64,000 bases of DNA from Cynocephalus volans (lineage: Eukaryota > Chordata > Mammalia > Dermoptera > Cynocephalidae): positions 29,301,577 to 29,365,576 of the forward strand of contig NC_084462.1 of the NCBI RefSeq assembly GCF_027409185.1, in the 5' to 3' direction. Of the stretch, positions 46,543-58,560 are shown in pieces (the first letter of the stretch is position 1; every line of letters starts with the position of its first letter). A model generated the notes under the pieces. That model did no database searches and was not told the origin of the DNA. It saw only the letters and a program-made list of their open reading frames with translations. The position numbers and the translations under genes are program-made.

Positions 46543-46859
46543 TTTTTTTAAAATTATTTTATTTTACTTCTCAAAATAAATTGTAGTTGATTTTCATGCC
46601 CCTTTACCTGTTCCCCCCACCATCATATCTGTTCACTTGACTTAAATAGTTCAAGGAATTTTTGTGATTATTCTATCTTCTTCCCCCCTTGAATTGTATG
46701 TGTGTTTATTTATTTATTTATTTTTAGCTCCCACAAATAAGTGAGACCATGTGGTATTTCTCTTTCTGTACCAGACTTGTTTCACTTAATATAATTTTCT
46801 CTAAGCCTATCCATGTTGTTGTGAATGGTAGTATTTTGTTCTTTTTTATAGCAGAGTAG

Positions 46860-49800
46860 TATTCCATTGTGCAGATATACCACAGTTTCCTTATCCAGTC
46901 ATAAGATGATGGACATCTGGGCTAGTTCCAGCTCTTGGCTATTGTAAATAGAGCTGTAATAAAAATTGGAGTACAGGTATCCCTTTGGCATGATGATTTC
47001 CATTCCTCTGGGTATAATCCCAACAGTGGAATGGCTGGGTTGTATGATAGATCTATCTGTAATTGTGTGCTGAACCTCCATACAATTTTCCATAAAGGCT
47101 GCACCAATTTTCAGCCCCACCAACAGTGTATGAGAGTTCGTTTTTCTCTGCAAACTCTCCAGCACTTATCATTCTCAGTCTTTTGGATGTTAGCCATCTT
47201 AACTGGAGTGAGATGGTATCTAACAGTGGTCTTGATCTGCGTTTCCCAGATGCTGAGTGATGTTAAGCATTTTTTCATGTGTCTGTTGGTTATTCGTATA
47301 TCTTCCTTTGAGAAATGACTATTCAGCTCCTTTGCCCATTTTTTAATTAGGTTATTTGTTTTTTTGCTGTAAGGCTGTTTGAGTTCCTTATAAATTCTGG
47401 ATATTAATCCTTTGTTAGATGTATATTTTGTGAATATTTTCTCCCACTCTGTTGGTTGTCTTTTTACTGTGTTGATTGTTTCATTGGCTGTGCAGATGAT
47501 TTTTGGTTTGATATAATCCCATTTGTTTATTTTTCCTATAGGTATCTGTGCTTTTTGGGTCCTATTCATGAAGTCTGTACCCACTCCTACTTCCTGGAGT
47601 GTTTCCCCTATGTTTTCTTAAAGGAGTTTTATTGTTTTGGGGTGTATATTTAATTCTTTAAACCATTTTGAGTTGATTTTGCTATATGGTGAAAGGTACA
47701 GGTCTAGTTTTATTCTTCTACATATGAGTATCCAGTTCTCTGAGCACCACTTGTAGAAAAAGCAATCTCTTCCTCAGTATGTAGATTTGCTGCCATTGTC
47801 AAAGATCAGATGGCTGTAGGCATATGGATTGATTTCTGGATTCTCTATTCTATTCCATTGATCCTTGTGTCTATTTTTATGCCAGTAGCATGTTGTTTTG
47901 GTTATTATAGCTTTGTAATATAGTTCAAATCCAGGTAGTGTTATGCCTCCAGCTTTACTTTTTTTATTCAGGATTGCTTTGGCTATGTGTGGTCTTTTGT
48001 TGTTCCATATAAATGTCTGGGTAGCTTTTTCCATCTCAGAGAAAAATGTTATTGGAATTTTGATGGGGATTGCATTGAATCTGTATATCACTTTGAGTAA
48101 TATGGACATTTTCACAATGTTAATTCTTCCAATCCAAGAGCAAGGGATATCTTTCCATTTTCTTGTGTCCTCTTTAATTTCTGTCAACAGTGGATTGTAG
48201 TTCTCTTTGTAGAGATTTTTAATATCCTTGGTCAACTTCATTCCTAAGTATTTTATTTTTTTGGTGGCTATTGTAAATGGGCTAGCTTTCTTGATTTCTT
48301 TTTCTGCATGTTCACTGTTGGAGTATAGAAATGCTGTTGTTTTTTGTGTGTTGATTTTGTATCCTGCAACTTTGCTGATATCAGTTATTAACTCTAGGAG
48401 TTTTTTTTAAAAAAAATTTTATACAGGCTTTAGACTGTTCAATATATAGGATCATATCATTTACAAAAAGAGACAGTTTGACTTCATCCTTTCCAATCTG
48501 GATGCCCTTTCTTTCCTTCTCTTCTCTGATTGCTCTGGCTAGTACTTCCAACACTATATTGAATAAGAGTGGTAAGAGTGGGCATCCTAGTCTAGTTCCT
48601 ATTTTTAAGGGAAAAACTTTCAGCTTTTCCCCATTAAGGATGATATTGGCCGTAGGCTTATGATGTATGGCTTTAATTATGTTGATATACTTTCCGTCTA
48701 TGCCTAATTTGTAGAGAGTCTTTATCATGAAACGATGTTGAATTTTGCCCAATGCTTTTTCAATATCAATAGAGATGATCATATGATTTTTGTCTTTGCT
48801 TTTATTCATGTGGTGCATCACATTTATTGATTTGTGTATGTTGAAGCACCTTGCATCTCTGGGATGAATCCCACTTGATCACGGTGTATAATTTTCTGTA
48901 TGTGTTGCTGTATTCTGTTAGCGAGTATTTTATTGAGGATTTTTTTGCATCTATATGCATCAAGGATATTGGCCTGTAGTTTTCTATTTTTGATGCATCT
49001 TTGTCTGGTTTTGGTATCAGGGTGATGTTTGCCTCATAGAATGAGTTTGGGAGAATGGCCTCTGTTTCAATCTTTTGGAACAGTTTGTAGAGAAGTTGTA
49101 TCGGTTTTTCTTTGAAGGTTTGGTAGAACTCTGCAGTGAACCTGTCTGTTCCTGGGCTTTTATTTGTTGGGAGCCTTCTGATAACATCCTCAATCTCTTT
49201 GATTGTTATTGATCTGTTCAGATATTCTATATCTTCTTGGCTCAGTTTTGGTAGTTTGTATGCATCCAGAAATGTATCCATTTCCTTCAGATTTTCAAAT
49301 TTGTTGGAATATTGTTGTTTATAGTAGTCTCTAATGATTCCTTGTATTTCTGAAGAGTCAGTTGTAATATCACCTTTTTCATTTCTAATTTTTGTTATTT
49401 GGGTCTTCTCTCTTCTTAGTCTTGCTAAAGGTTTGTTGATTTTATTAGTCTTTTCAAAGAACCAAATTTTTGTTTCATTGATGTTTTGTATTTTTTTTGT
49501 GTTTCTACTTGATTTAGTTCTGCTCTGATCTTATTTCTTTCCATCTACTAACTTTAGGTTTGGATTGTTCTTGTTTCTCCAGATCTTTAAGGTGAAGTGT
49601 TAGGTTATTTATTTGCTGTCTTTCCATTCTTCTGGAGTAAGCATTTAATGCAATAAATTTCCCCCCTAATACTGCTTTTGCAATATCCCACAGCTTTTGT
49701 ATGATGTATCATTATTTTTCATTAGTTTCAAAAAATGTTTTGATTTCCTGTTTAATTTCTTCTAGGACCCACATGTCATTAACTAGAATGTTGTTTAATT

Positions 49801-50570
49801 TCCATGTGTTTGTATAGTTTTCAGAGTTTTGTTTATTATTGATTTCTAATTTTAATCCATTGTGATCAGAAAAAATACAGGGAATAATTCCAGTTTTTTT
49901 GAATTTGTGAGACTTGCTCTGTATCCTAACGTGTGGTCTATCCTGAAGAATGTTCCATGTGCTGATGAGAAGAATGAATATTCTGAGGAGGTTGGATAAA
50001 ATGTTCTGTAGCTATCTGCCAAGTCCAATTGGTCTAAAGTATTGTTTAGATCTTGTGTTTCTCTATTGATTTTTTGCCTAGATGACCTGTCCAATGATGA
50101 GAGTGGGGTGTTCAGGTCCCCCACTATTATGATGCTAGTGTCTATCTCTTTCTTTAGATCGAATAGTGTTTTCTTTGTAAATCTGGCTGCTCCAACATTG
50201 GGTGCATATATATTTATGATTCTTATGTCTTCTTGATGAATGGATCTTTTTATCATTATATAGTGACCTTCTTTATCTCTTTTTATGGTTTTAGCTTTAA
50301 AGTCTATTTTATCTGATTTAAGAATAGCTCCTCCAGCTTGTTTTTCATTTCTATTTGCATGATATATCTTTTCCCATCCTTTCACTCTTAATCTATATGT
50401 GTCTTTACAGATCAAGTGAGTCTTTTGAAGACAGCATATTGTTGGGTCCATCTTTTTAACCCAGTCAATTAGTCTGTGTCTTTTGAATGGGGAATTTAAT
50501 CCCTTTACACTTAGAGTTATTATTGAAAGGTGTTGATTTACTCCTAAGATTTCACTGATTTTTGTTTAGA
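46860..50570 (-). pseudogene. L1 ORF2 (endonuclease-reverse transcriptase), broken
   Basis: ORF2p makes cDNA by target-primed reverse transcription. Here the frame is split into at least five pieces: 49852-50451 endonuclease, 48802-49281 N-terminal RT, 48381-48821 RT palm, 47774-48241 thumb and C-terminal part, and 47111-47584 C-terminal part. The endonuclease motif that is normally QETHL reads QKTHL, so the catalytic Glu is replaced by Lys. The motif GDLNTPLSSLDRS is kept. The RT motif that is normally FADD reads FVND, which loses one catalytic Asp. Activity is therefore excluded even without the frameshifts. Length about 3.7 kb fits a complete L1 ORF2. Confidence 0.85.
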
Positions 50571-50734
50571 TGTCTTAAGTACCTTTTGTTCCTTTCTTTC
50601 TAATTTTGTTTGTCCTTTGTATTTGTTGGTTTCTTGGGGTGATAGATAAACTATTTTTTTTCTCTTTTGTTAGCATTTTTGTTTTGCTGATAGGTATTGT
50701 TCTTTCTTGTGTATTCATGGCAGTGATGGTTGTT

Positions 50735-51707
50735 TCTGTGGTATCAAACCCAGTACTTCCTTAAGAATTTCTTGTAGGGCTGGTCATGTGGTAGTGAACT
50801 CCCACAGTTTTTGTTTGTCTGAGAAATATACTATTTGTCCTTCATTTTGGAAGGATAGCCTTGCTGGATTAAGTGTTTTTGGCTGGCAATTTTTGTCCTT
50901 TAGTGTTTTGAATATATCATCCCATTCTTTTCTGGCTTTTAGGGTTTCTGATGAAAAGTCTGATTTTATTCTGATTGCGGCTCACTTATAAGTGATTTGC
51001 TGGTTTTCTCTTGCAGCTTTTAAGATTCTCTCTTTGTCTTTGATTTTTATCAGTTTGATTATTGCATGTCTTGGAGACGACCTTTTTGGGTTGAATGTGT
51101 TTGGTGATCTTTGGGCTTCCTGAATCTGGGGATCTGTGACTTTCCCTATACCTGGGAAGTTTTCCGCTATTATTTCATTGAATATGTCTTCAATGTCACT
51201 TCGTTTTTCCTCCCCTTCTGGAATAACTATGATTTGGATATTTGAGTGCTTAAGGTTGTCAGTTGTCTCTCTTAGATTTTCTTCAATATTTTTGATTCTT
51301 TTTTCTCTTCTGCTTGTGATAATTCAAACAGCCTGTCTCAAGGTCAGAAATTTTCTCTTCTGCTTGTTCAAGTCTGCTGGTTAAACTCTCTGTTGTGTTT
51401 TTATTTCATTGAATGAATCCTTCAGCTCCACAAGATCAGCTACACTCTTTTTCAAGGCATTGATTTCTTTGTACATTTCTTCTTTCAGATCCTGTATATT
51501 TTTTCTCATTTCACTGTGCTGTCTAACTGAGTTTTCTTGTATCTCATTTAGTTTCCTTAGAATAGTTACTCTAAATTCCTTGTCTGTCATTTCAAAGACT
51601 TCCTGTTGTATGGGATCTAGTGTTTGAGAGTTATTATTTTCCTTTGGTGGCAATGTACTTTCTTCATTTTTCATATTTCTGGTATCTTTCTTTTGGTGTT
51701 TTGTCAT
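50735..51707 (-). pseudogene. L1 ORF1 (RNA-binding chaperone), broken
   Basis: ORF1p coats L1 RNA as a trimer. The first ~108 codons (51381-51707) are open and rich in Lys/Glu heptad-like text (KLNEIQENSVRQ and DLKEEMYKEINALKKSV), a coiled coil. The following RRM and C-terminal domain region (to about 50735) is recognisable as L1 at the DNA level but interrupted by stops. Total length near 320 codons fits ORF1. Confidence 0.75.
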
Positions 51708-51719
51708 TGTAGCTGGGAT

Positions 51720-52145
51720 ATCTCAGTCCACTTGTTTCACCCTCAGGTCTGGCTTGGATCTTGAAGGGAGTGCCACTTCTGGGCAGCAGGAACTAGCCTG
51801 GGCTGGAAGTCCTGCCCTGCCTGTCTTCTCTGGCACAGCTGGCTCAGTGTGTGGTGGCTCTGAGCCTCTTAAGTTACTCCTGGACGTGGGGATCAGCCTG
51901 GACCAGAAGGCCCACCCTGCCTGCCTTCTCCTGCCTGGCAGGCTCAGGGAGTGTGGGCCCAGAAGCTCTAAAATCTCTCTATGCAATGAGGAGCAACCTG
52001 AACTGGGGTCCTGTGGCACATGGCTCTTGTCCACTCCAGTGCAGATCTTGGGTCCCCCATCGCTGCTCCTCAATAGCTGCAATTTGTTCACTCTGTGGGA
52101 GAGAGTGACACCAGGAACCAACTACTCCACCATCTTGACCAGAAC
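51720..52145 (-). promoter_or_regulatory. L1 5' UTR with two tandem ~105-bp units
   Basis: Starts at the conserved L1 5' end and ends just before ORF1. It is GC-rich, unlike the ORFs. Two adjacent blocks (about 51780-51880 and 51885-51985) repeat the order 'agcctgg', 'gaagtcctgccctgcctg' (or 'gaaggcccaccctgcctg'), 'cttctcctg', 'ggctcag', resembling promoter monomers. By analogy, L1 5' UTRs carry an internal RNA polymerase II promoter. Confidence 0.6.
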
Positions 52146-52479
52146 TCATAGAACTGCCTCCAACAATTTCGAACTTGTGTCTCTGTGTGTCCATCCTTTG
52201 CCATTGGACACATGAGGGCATTTCTCACATATGCCCAACCAATGAGTGGTTTTCAAAAATGTGGTACACGTACACAATCCTATTCAGCCCACAAAGAAGT
52301 AAGCAGGAGGTGGCGTGACTACATTAATTCACCTGATTTGCTCATTGCACCATGGATACATGTATGGAATCATCACGCTGTTCCCCATAAACATGTACAG
52401 TTGCTAGCTGCTCCACCATGCCACTCCCCTCACAGGCCTCCTCCGTCCACTGCTGCTGCTGCACTCTGGTCCTCATTCG
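52146..52479 (-). other. Putative 5' transduction upstream of L1
   Basis: 334 bases lie between the L1 5' end and the target duplication. Part of it (about 52240-52390) resembles an old L1 3' end in plus orientation ('aaaatgtggtacacgtacacaatcc', 'ccccataaacatgtacag'). A CTG-rich short run follows. It is inside the TSD, so it most simply arrived with the L1 as source-locus flank transcribed from an upstream promoter. Confidence 0.5.
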
Positions 52480-53065
52480 ACACTTATTATTTTTCATATA
52501 TACATGTATATATTTAATTACAGCCATCTTATTAAGTGAAATCTCATTGTGAGGTTGATTTGAATTTTCCTGTTGACTAATGATGTTGAGCATCTTTTCA
52601 TGTGCTTATTGGCCATTTATCCATATCCCTTGGAGAAATGTCTATTCAAGTGTTTTGCCCATTTATAAAGTTGGGTTTTTACTTTTCACTTTTGTTATTG
52701 AGATAATGGAGTTATTTATATATTCTGGATATTAAACCTTTATCAGATATATGATTTGCAAATATTTTTCCTATTTTGTAGTTTGTTTATTTTATTTATC
52801 TTATTTTCTTGATAGTGTATTTTGAAACACAAGTTTTTAAAAATCTGATAAAGTCTAATTTATCTATTTTTTTCATTTGTTACTTGTTCTTTTGGTGTCA
52901 AGGTCATGAAGGTGAAACCTTGTGTTTTCTTGTTAGAATTTTATAGTTTTAGCAGATGCATTTAGTTTTGATCCATTTTGAGTTAAGTTTTGAATATGAA
53001 GTGAGGTAGGGATCCAACTTTATTCTTCTGCATGTGGATACCAAGTTGTTTTTGGTAACCTCTAA
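52480..53065 (-). repeat. L1M, right half of split element
   Basis: Continues from 46542: 'tacagccatcttattaag', 'ctcattgtgaggttgatttg', 'gttgagcatcttttcatg', 'tgatccattttgagttaag' and 'tctgcatgtggataccaag', all L1 ORF2 text on the minus strand in the expected order. Confidence 0.85.
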
Positions 53066-53699
53066 TCTACTTCTGTCTCTAAATTTTTTTAAATATATTT
53101 TTTCTTAATTGACAAATGATAATTGTATATATTTATGGAGCACAAAGTGGTATTTGGGTACATTTTTATAGTGTGCAATACTTATATCAAATTAATTAGC
53201 ATGTGCATCACCTCAAACATTTGTCACATATTTGTGTTGGAAATATTCAAAATCCTCACTACTAGCTACTTGAAATTATACAATAATTTGTTGTTGACTG
53301 TCGTCTCCCTACAGTGCTATAGAACACTAGATCTTATTCTTCCTAACTAATTGCAGTTTTGTATCTATTGACCACTCTCCCCTGACCTCCCTTGCCCTCC
53401 TCTTACTGGTCTCTATTAACCACTATTCACTCTCTACTTCTATGAGATCAACTTTTTTAGCTTTCACATATGACAGAGAACATGTGATATTTCTCTTTCT
53501 GTGCCTGGCTTATTTCACTTAATATAATTTTCTCTAAATGCATCTATGTTGCTGCGAATGGCAGAATTTCATTCTTTTTTATGGCTGAGTAGTATTCCGT
53601 TGTGTATATATACCACATCTTCCTTATCTGGTCATCTGTCAATGAACAGTTAAGTTGATTCCATGCCTTGGCTATTGTAAATAAATATGGATGTGCAGG

Positions 53700-56600
53700 T
53701 GTCATTCTGACATGTTGATTTTCTTTCCTTTGGATATATACCCAGTAATGGGATTGCTGGATCATATGGTAGTTCTTTTTGCAGTTTTTTGAGAAACCTC
53801 CATACTGTCTTCCATATTGGCTATACTAATTTACTTTCCCACTGACAATGGATAAGAGTTCCCCCTTCTCTGCATCCTTGCCAGCATTTCTTACTTTTTG
53901 TCTTTTTGATAATAGCCATTCTAACTGGGGTGAGGTAATATCTCATTGTGGTTTTGATTTGCACTTCTCTTAGAATTAGTGATGTTGAGCATGCGTTTGA
54001 ATGCCTATTGGCCATTTGTATGTCTTCTTTTGAGAAGTGTCTATTCAGCTTATTTGCCCATTAAAAAAAATTGGATTATTATTATTACTGTTATTACTTT
54101 GCTATTGAGTTGTTTGTGTTCCTTGTATATTTTGAATATTAATCCCTTGTCAAATGATAGTTTGCAAATATTTTCTCCCATTCTGCAGGTTGTGTGTCTT
54201 TGCCCTACTGATTGTTTCCTTTGCTGTACAGAAACTTTCTAGTTTGATATAGTCCCACTTGTTTACTTTTGCTTTTGTTTCCTGTGCTTTTGAGGTCTTT
54301 TAATTTTTTAAGTTTATTTATTAACATTATTATTTTTTTACACTCTAAGATGTTGTTGCAGAGCAGTTGTGTGGGGAGAGGGAGAGGAGAAGGGGAAAGG
54401 AAATAGGGTAAGAGAAGGTGGAAAGAGAGGGGCATGGTTGAGGCCTGTGGCACCCCCCTCATTCCCGTAGGGGAGACAAAGGGACTTCCAGTGGTGGCTT
54501 GGTTGTTGCTGGGCTGGATGCAGATGTCAGGGATGTGTGGCTGAAGCCTTCAGACCATGACCACCCTGCTGGGGAGCCCAGGGTGCTTCCTGAAGTGGCT
54601 CAGTGTTCATTGCTGGGCTGGTTGTGGGTGTCAGGGGTGTTGTTAAAGCCCTCAGCGCCCTACTGCCATGGCTTGGGAGCCTGGGGCACTTCCTGCAGCA
54701 GCCTGATGGTCACTGTTGTGCTGGTTGTGGATGTTGGAGAGGCATGGCTGAAACTCCCAGCCCTCCCTGATCCCTGGCTTGGGAGCCCAGGGGACTTCTG
54801 GTCCTTCTAGATTTTATAGGTGTTCTTTGGTGGTGTTAGACCTTTACTAATTAATATCAGACTTTGTCTCTGTGGGTATTTTGTTTTTTCTTTCAGTTCT
54901 GTGTTGGATTATTTGCTGTTCCCACCACTTAAACTCTGCACTGGAACTAATTTGTTGTCCTTTGCTTACTTCTGAAATGGAAGAACTTCCTGTGGGGACC
55001 AGCACTTGAGCCCTGTTGTTGAGCTAAATTGCTGCTTTGCTGCTGATCCCCTGGGGAAGGCTTTTTGTGCAGGTCAGGTTTTAATTGTTGACTTCTGGGT
55101 TTTATGAATTCCAGTACATCTGGGTTGTGTGGAAACTCTGGTCTGGGCCTGAGACTTTTCAGCAAACTGCACCCTCTGCAGTTCTATACTCCTGACCAGT
55201 CTCTACTGAGTGGCGTTGCACTAATTGGGGGCAGATCAGCTGCCCATGCTATGCCCCAATGTTCCCCCAGTGGGCCCGTCTCCCCCACTGCCTGTACTCC
55301 AAACACTTCCCATGGGATGGGCCATGTGCTGGTCCTTTGCAATGACTCACTAGCCTCTGAGTGTCTCCTTTTTCAAGTTGTCTGTGGCTCCCCACTCCTG
55401 TGTGGGTCCATGGGAACCCTGTTAGTGGTCTTGCTGGCCTGAGGGCCACCAATGCCCTTTTCTCCCCTGCCTCCTCCAAGCAACTTCATCCAGAGGCCAC
55501 AGCTGTGGCTTTTGCTAACTCTTGCTGAGTGCACTCACCAACTCCAGCCTGGAAGTGGCTGGGGATTGAAATGGTGGAAGTGATCCTTTGTTTCTCTTAT
55601 CATGATTTCTCCTGCCTTCATGAACTCCATTGGTCTCTCCTTCTCTTCCCCTGAGCTCTAACAGTCCCAGTTTGGCTGTCTTTGCTTTCTAATTGTTGTA
55701 AATTGGTTGATCTGTGAGATAGAGTGATGTTGGGAACCGTCTATTTCACCATCTTGACCAGAAGCTCACTTGAGATCTTATTCATAAAATCTTAACTCAG
55801 TCCTGTGTCTTGAAGAGTTTTCCCTGTGTTTTCTTCTAGTAGCTTTATAGGTTTGGGTCTACATTTAGTCTTTACTCCATTTTTGAGTTGATTTTTTTGT
55901 ATATGGTGAGAGATAGGGGTCTAGTTTTATTCTTCTGCTTATGGATCTCCAATTTTCCTAGCACCAGGAGACTCTTCTTTCTGCCATGTTTGTTCTTGGC
56001 TCCTTTGTTGAAAACCAGTTGGCTGTAGGTATGCGGACTTGTTTCTGGATTCTCTACTCTGTTCTTTTAGTCTATATGTCTGTTTTTCTGCCAGTACCAA
56101 TGCTGTTTTGATTACTGTAGCTTTGTAGTGTATTTTAAGTCAGGTAGTGTGATGTGTTCTGCTTGTTTTTTTTTTTACTCAGTATTTCTTTGGCTATTTT
56201 GGGTCTTTTGTTGTCCCATATAAATTTTAGGATTGTCTTTTCTACTTCTGTGAAGTATGTCATTGTTAGTTTGATGGGGATTTTATTGAATCTGTAGATC
56301 ACTTTGGGTAGTATTGTCATTTTGACAATATTGATTGCTTCAGTCCATAAACATGGGATTTCCATTTTTCTGTGCCTTCTCTAATTTCTTTAATCACTGT
56401 TTTATAGTTTTTCTTGTAGAAATCTCATCTCCTTGGTTAAATTTATTCATAGGTATTTTATTTTATTTTATTTTTGTTGTTGTAAATGAGATTGCTTTCT
56501 TGACATTTTTTCCCACTAGTTTGTTGTTTGTATATTGAAATGCTACTGAATCTTGTGTGTTGATATTGTATTCTTCAACTTTACCGAATTTGCTTGTCAG

Positions 56601-58560
56601 GTCTAGGAGCTTTTTGGTAGAGTCTTTAGGTTTCTTTCTGTATAAAATCATGTCATCTGCAAACAGGGAGAATGTGACTTTCTCTTTTCCAATTTGGATG
56701 CCCTTTATTTCTTTCCCTTGCCTATTTACTCTAGATAGAACTTCCAGTATTATGTTGAATAAAAGTGGTGAGACTGGCCATCTTGTTTTGCTCCTGTTCA
56801 GTTTGATATTAGCTGTGGGTTTGTCATATATAGCCTTTTAAAAAGATACTTTCCTTTTATACCTAATTTGTTGAGAGTTTGTATCATGAAGGATTTTGAA
56901 TTTTATCAAATGCTTTTATGCCTCTATTGAGATACATTTTTTTTCTCTCATTCTGTTGATGTGATGTATCACATTTATTGATTTGCATATGTTGAATCAT
57001 CCTTGCATCCCTGGGGTAAATCTCACTTGATTAAGGGGAAAAATCTTTTTGATGTGCTGTTGGAATTGATTTGTTAGTATTTTATTGGGGATTTTTGCAT
57101 CTATATTCATCAGGAATATGGGCCTGTAGTTTTCTCTGTTGTTATGTCTTTACCTGTTTGTTATAATGCTAGTCTTGTAGAGTTAGTCTGGAAGAATTCT
57201 GTCTACTTCAATGTTTTGAAACAGTTTGAGAAGTATTGGTATCAGTTCTTCTTTAAATGTTTGGTAGAATTCATCAGTAAAGACATCTGTTCCTTGGCTT
57301 TTATTTGTTGGGAGACCTTTTGTTACTGATTCAATCTTGTTACTTGCTATTGATCTGTTCAGGTTTTCTATTTCTTCTTGGTTTAATCTTCATAGGTCAT
57401 GTGTGTCCAGAAATTTATCCATTACCTCTAGGTTTTCAAATTTATAGGTGTAGCATTGGTCATAATAGTCTCTAATTATCCTTTATATTTCTGTAGTATC
57501 TATTTTAGTGTCTCCTTTCACATTTCTGATTTTATTTATTTGGGTCTTTTCTCTTTTTTTCTTTGTTAGGCTAGCTAATTGTAGATTTTATTTATCCTCA
57601 AAAAATTAACTTTTGTTTGATTGATCTTTTATTTTGCGTTTTGTCTCAATTTCATTTTTTTCTGCTCTGGCTTTTATTGTTGCTTTTCTTCTTATTTTGA
57701 GTTTTGTTTATTTTTGCTGTTCTAGTTCCTTGATGTGCATTGTTAGGTTTTTTTTTTTTTTGATGTATTGCTATAAAATTTCTTCTTAATCCTACCTTGG
57801 CTGTATCCCACAGGTTTTGATATGTTGTGTTTCTCTCTTGATTTCTTTCAAGAAATTTTTGATTCCTTCTTAATCTCTTCTTTGACCCATTGGTCATTCA
57901 GGAGAATGTTGTTTAATTTCCATGTACTTGGGTTGTTTTAAAAAAGTTCCTCTTGTTATTGATTTGTAGTTTTATTCCCTTGTGGTCAGAAAAAAATATT
58001 TGATGTGATTTTGATTTCGTCGAACTTGTTGAGACTTGTTTTGTCGTGTAACATATGGTCAATCCTGGAGATGTTCCATGTGCTGAAGAAAAGAATGTGT
58101 ATTGTGCAGCTGTTGGATGAAGTTTTCTGTCTGAATGATCTGTCCAATGCTGAGAGTAGGGTGTAAAAGTCCATAACTATTATTGTGTTGGTGTCTATCT
58201 CTCCCTTTAGATCTGATAATATTTGCTTTATATATCTGCGTGGTCCAGTATTGGGTGTATATATATTTGTAATTGTTTTATCCTCTTGCTATATTGATCT
58301 GTTTATCATTATATAGTGCCCTTTTTTGTGTCTTTACATAGGTTTTGATTTAAAGTCTGTTTTATCTAAGTATAGCTACTCCTGCTTGCTTTTGTTTTTA
58401 ATTTGTGTGAAATATCTTTTTCTATTCCAGTCTATGTGTCTCTTTATAGGTAAGGTGTGTTTCTTGTAAGCAGCATATGGATATAGGACATTTAAAAAAA
58501 TACATTGAGCCACTCTGTCTTTTAATTGGGACATTTAATTCATTTACATTCAAGGTTATT
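53700..58560 (-). pseudogene. L1 ORF2 of second element, broken and interrupted
   Basis: Recognisable ORF2 text includes the endonuclease start near 58422-58628 (QETHL motif with Glu retained), the RT region around 56600-57400 and the C-terminal part near 53544-54010. Stops and frameshifts are frequent, leaving no open piece above about 95 codons, and a 1.47 kb element is inserted at 54300. More decayed than the ORF2 at 46.9-50.6 kb. Confidence 0.8.
54300..55769 (-). mobile_element. Composite non-autonomous retroposon, copy 2 (about 1.47 kb), nested in L1
   Basis: Same order as copy 1 on the minus strand: L1-like head at 55700-55769, unique body, about three ~100-bp units (54484-54800), G/A-rich tract (54375-54430), 'caacatcttagagtgt' and an A-rich tail at 54301-54345. 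Duplications TTGAGGTCTT (54290-54299) and TTGAGATCTT (55770-55779) flank it. Host L1 text resumes exactly after it ('ttattcataaaatctt'). Long stretches match copy 1 at about 90 percent by eye. Confidence 0.85.

Larger units (their letters stand above)
46543..52479 (-). mobile_element. Full-length L1 with extra 5' flank, inserted in L1M
   Basis: The whole 5.9 kb unit lies between 16-bp duplications matching at 15 positions (46527-46542 and 52480-52495), inside an older L1M. On the minus strand it has 334 bases of non-L1 start, the L1 5' end ('tctggtcaagatggtgg') near 52145, a 5' UTR, ORF1, ORF2, a short 3' UTR and an A-rich tail next to 46543. Both reading frames are broken by stops and frameshifts, so the element is dead. 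It is more recent than the surrounding L1M. Confidence 0.85.
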
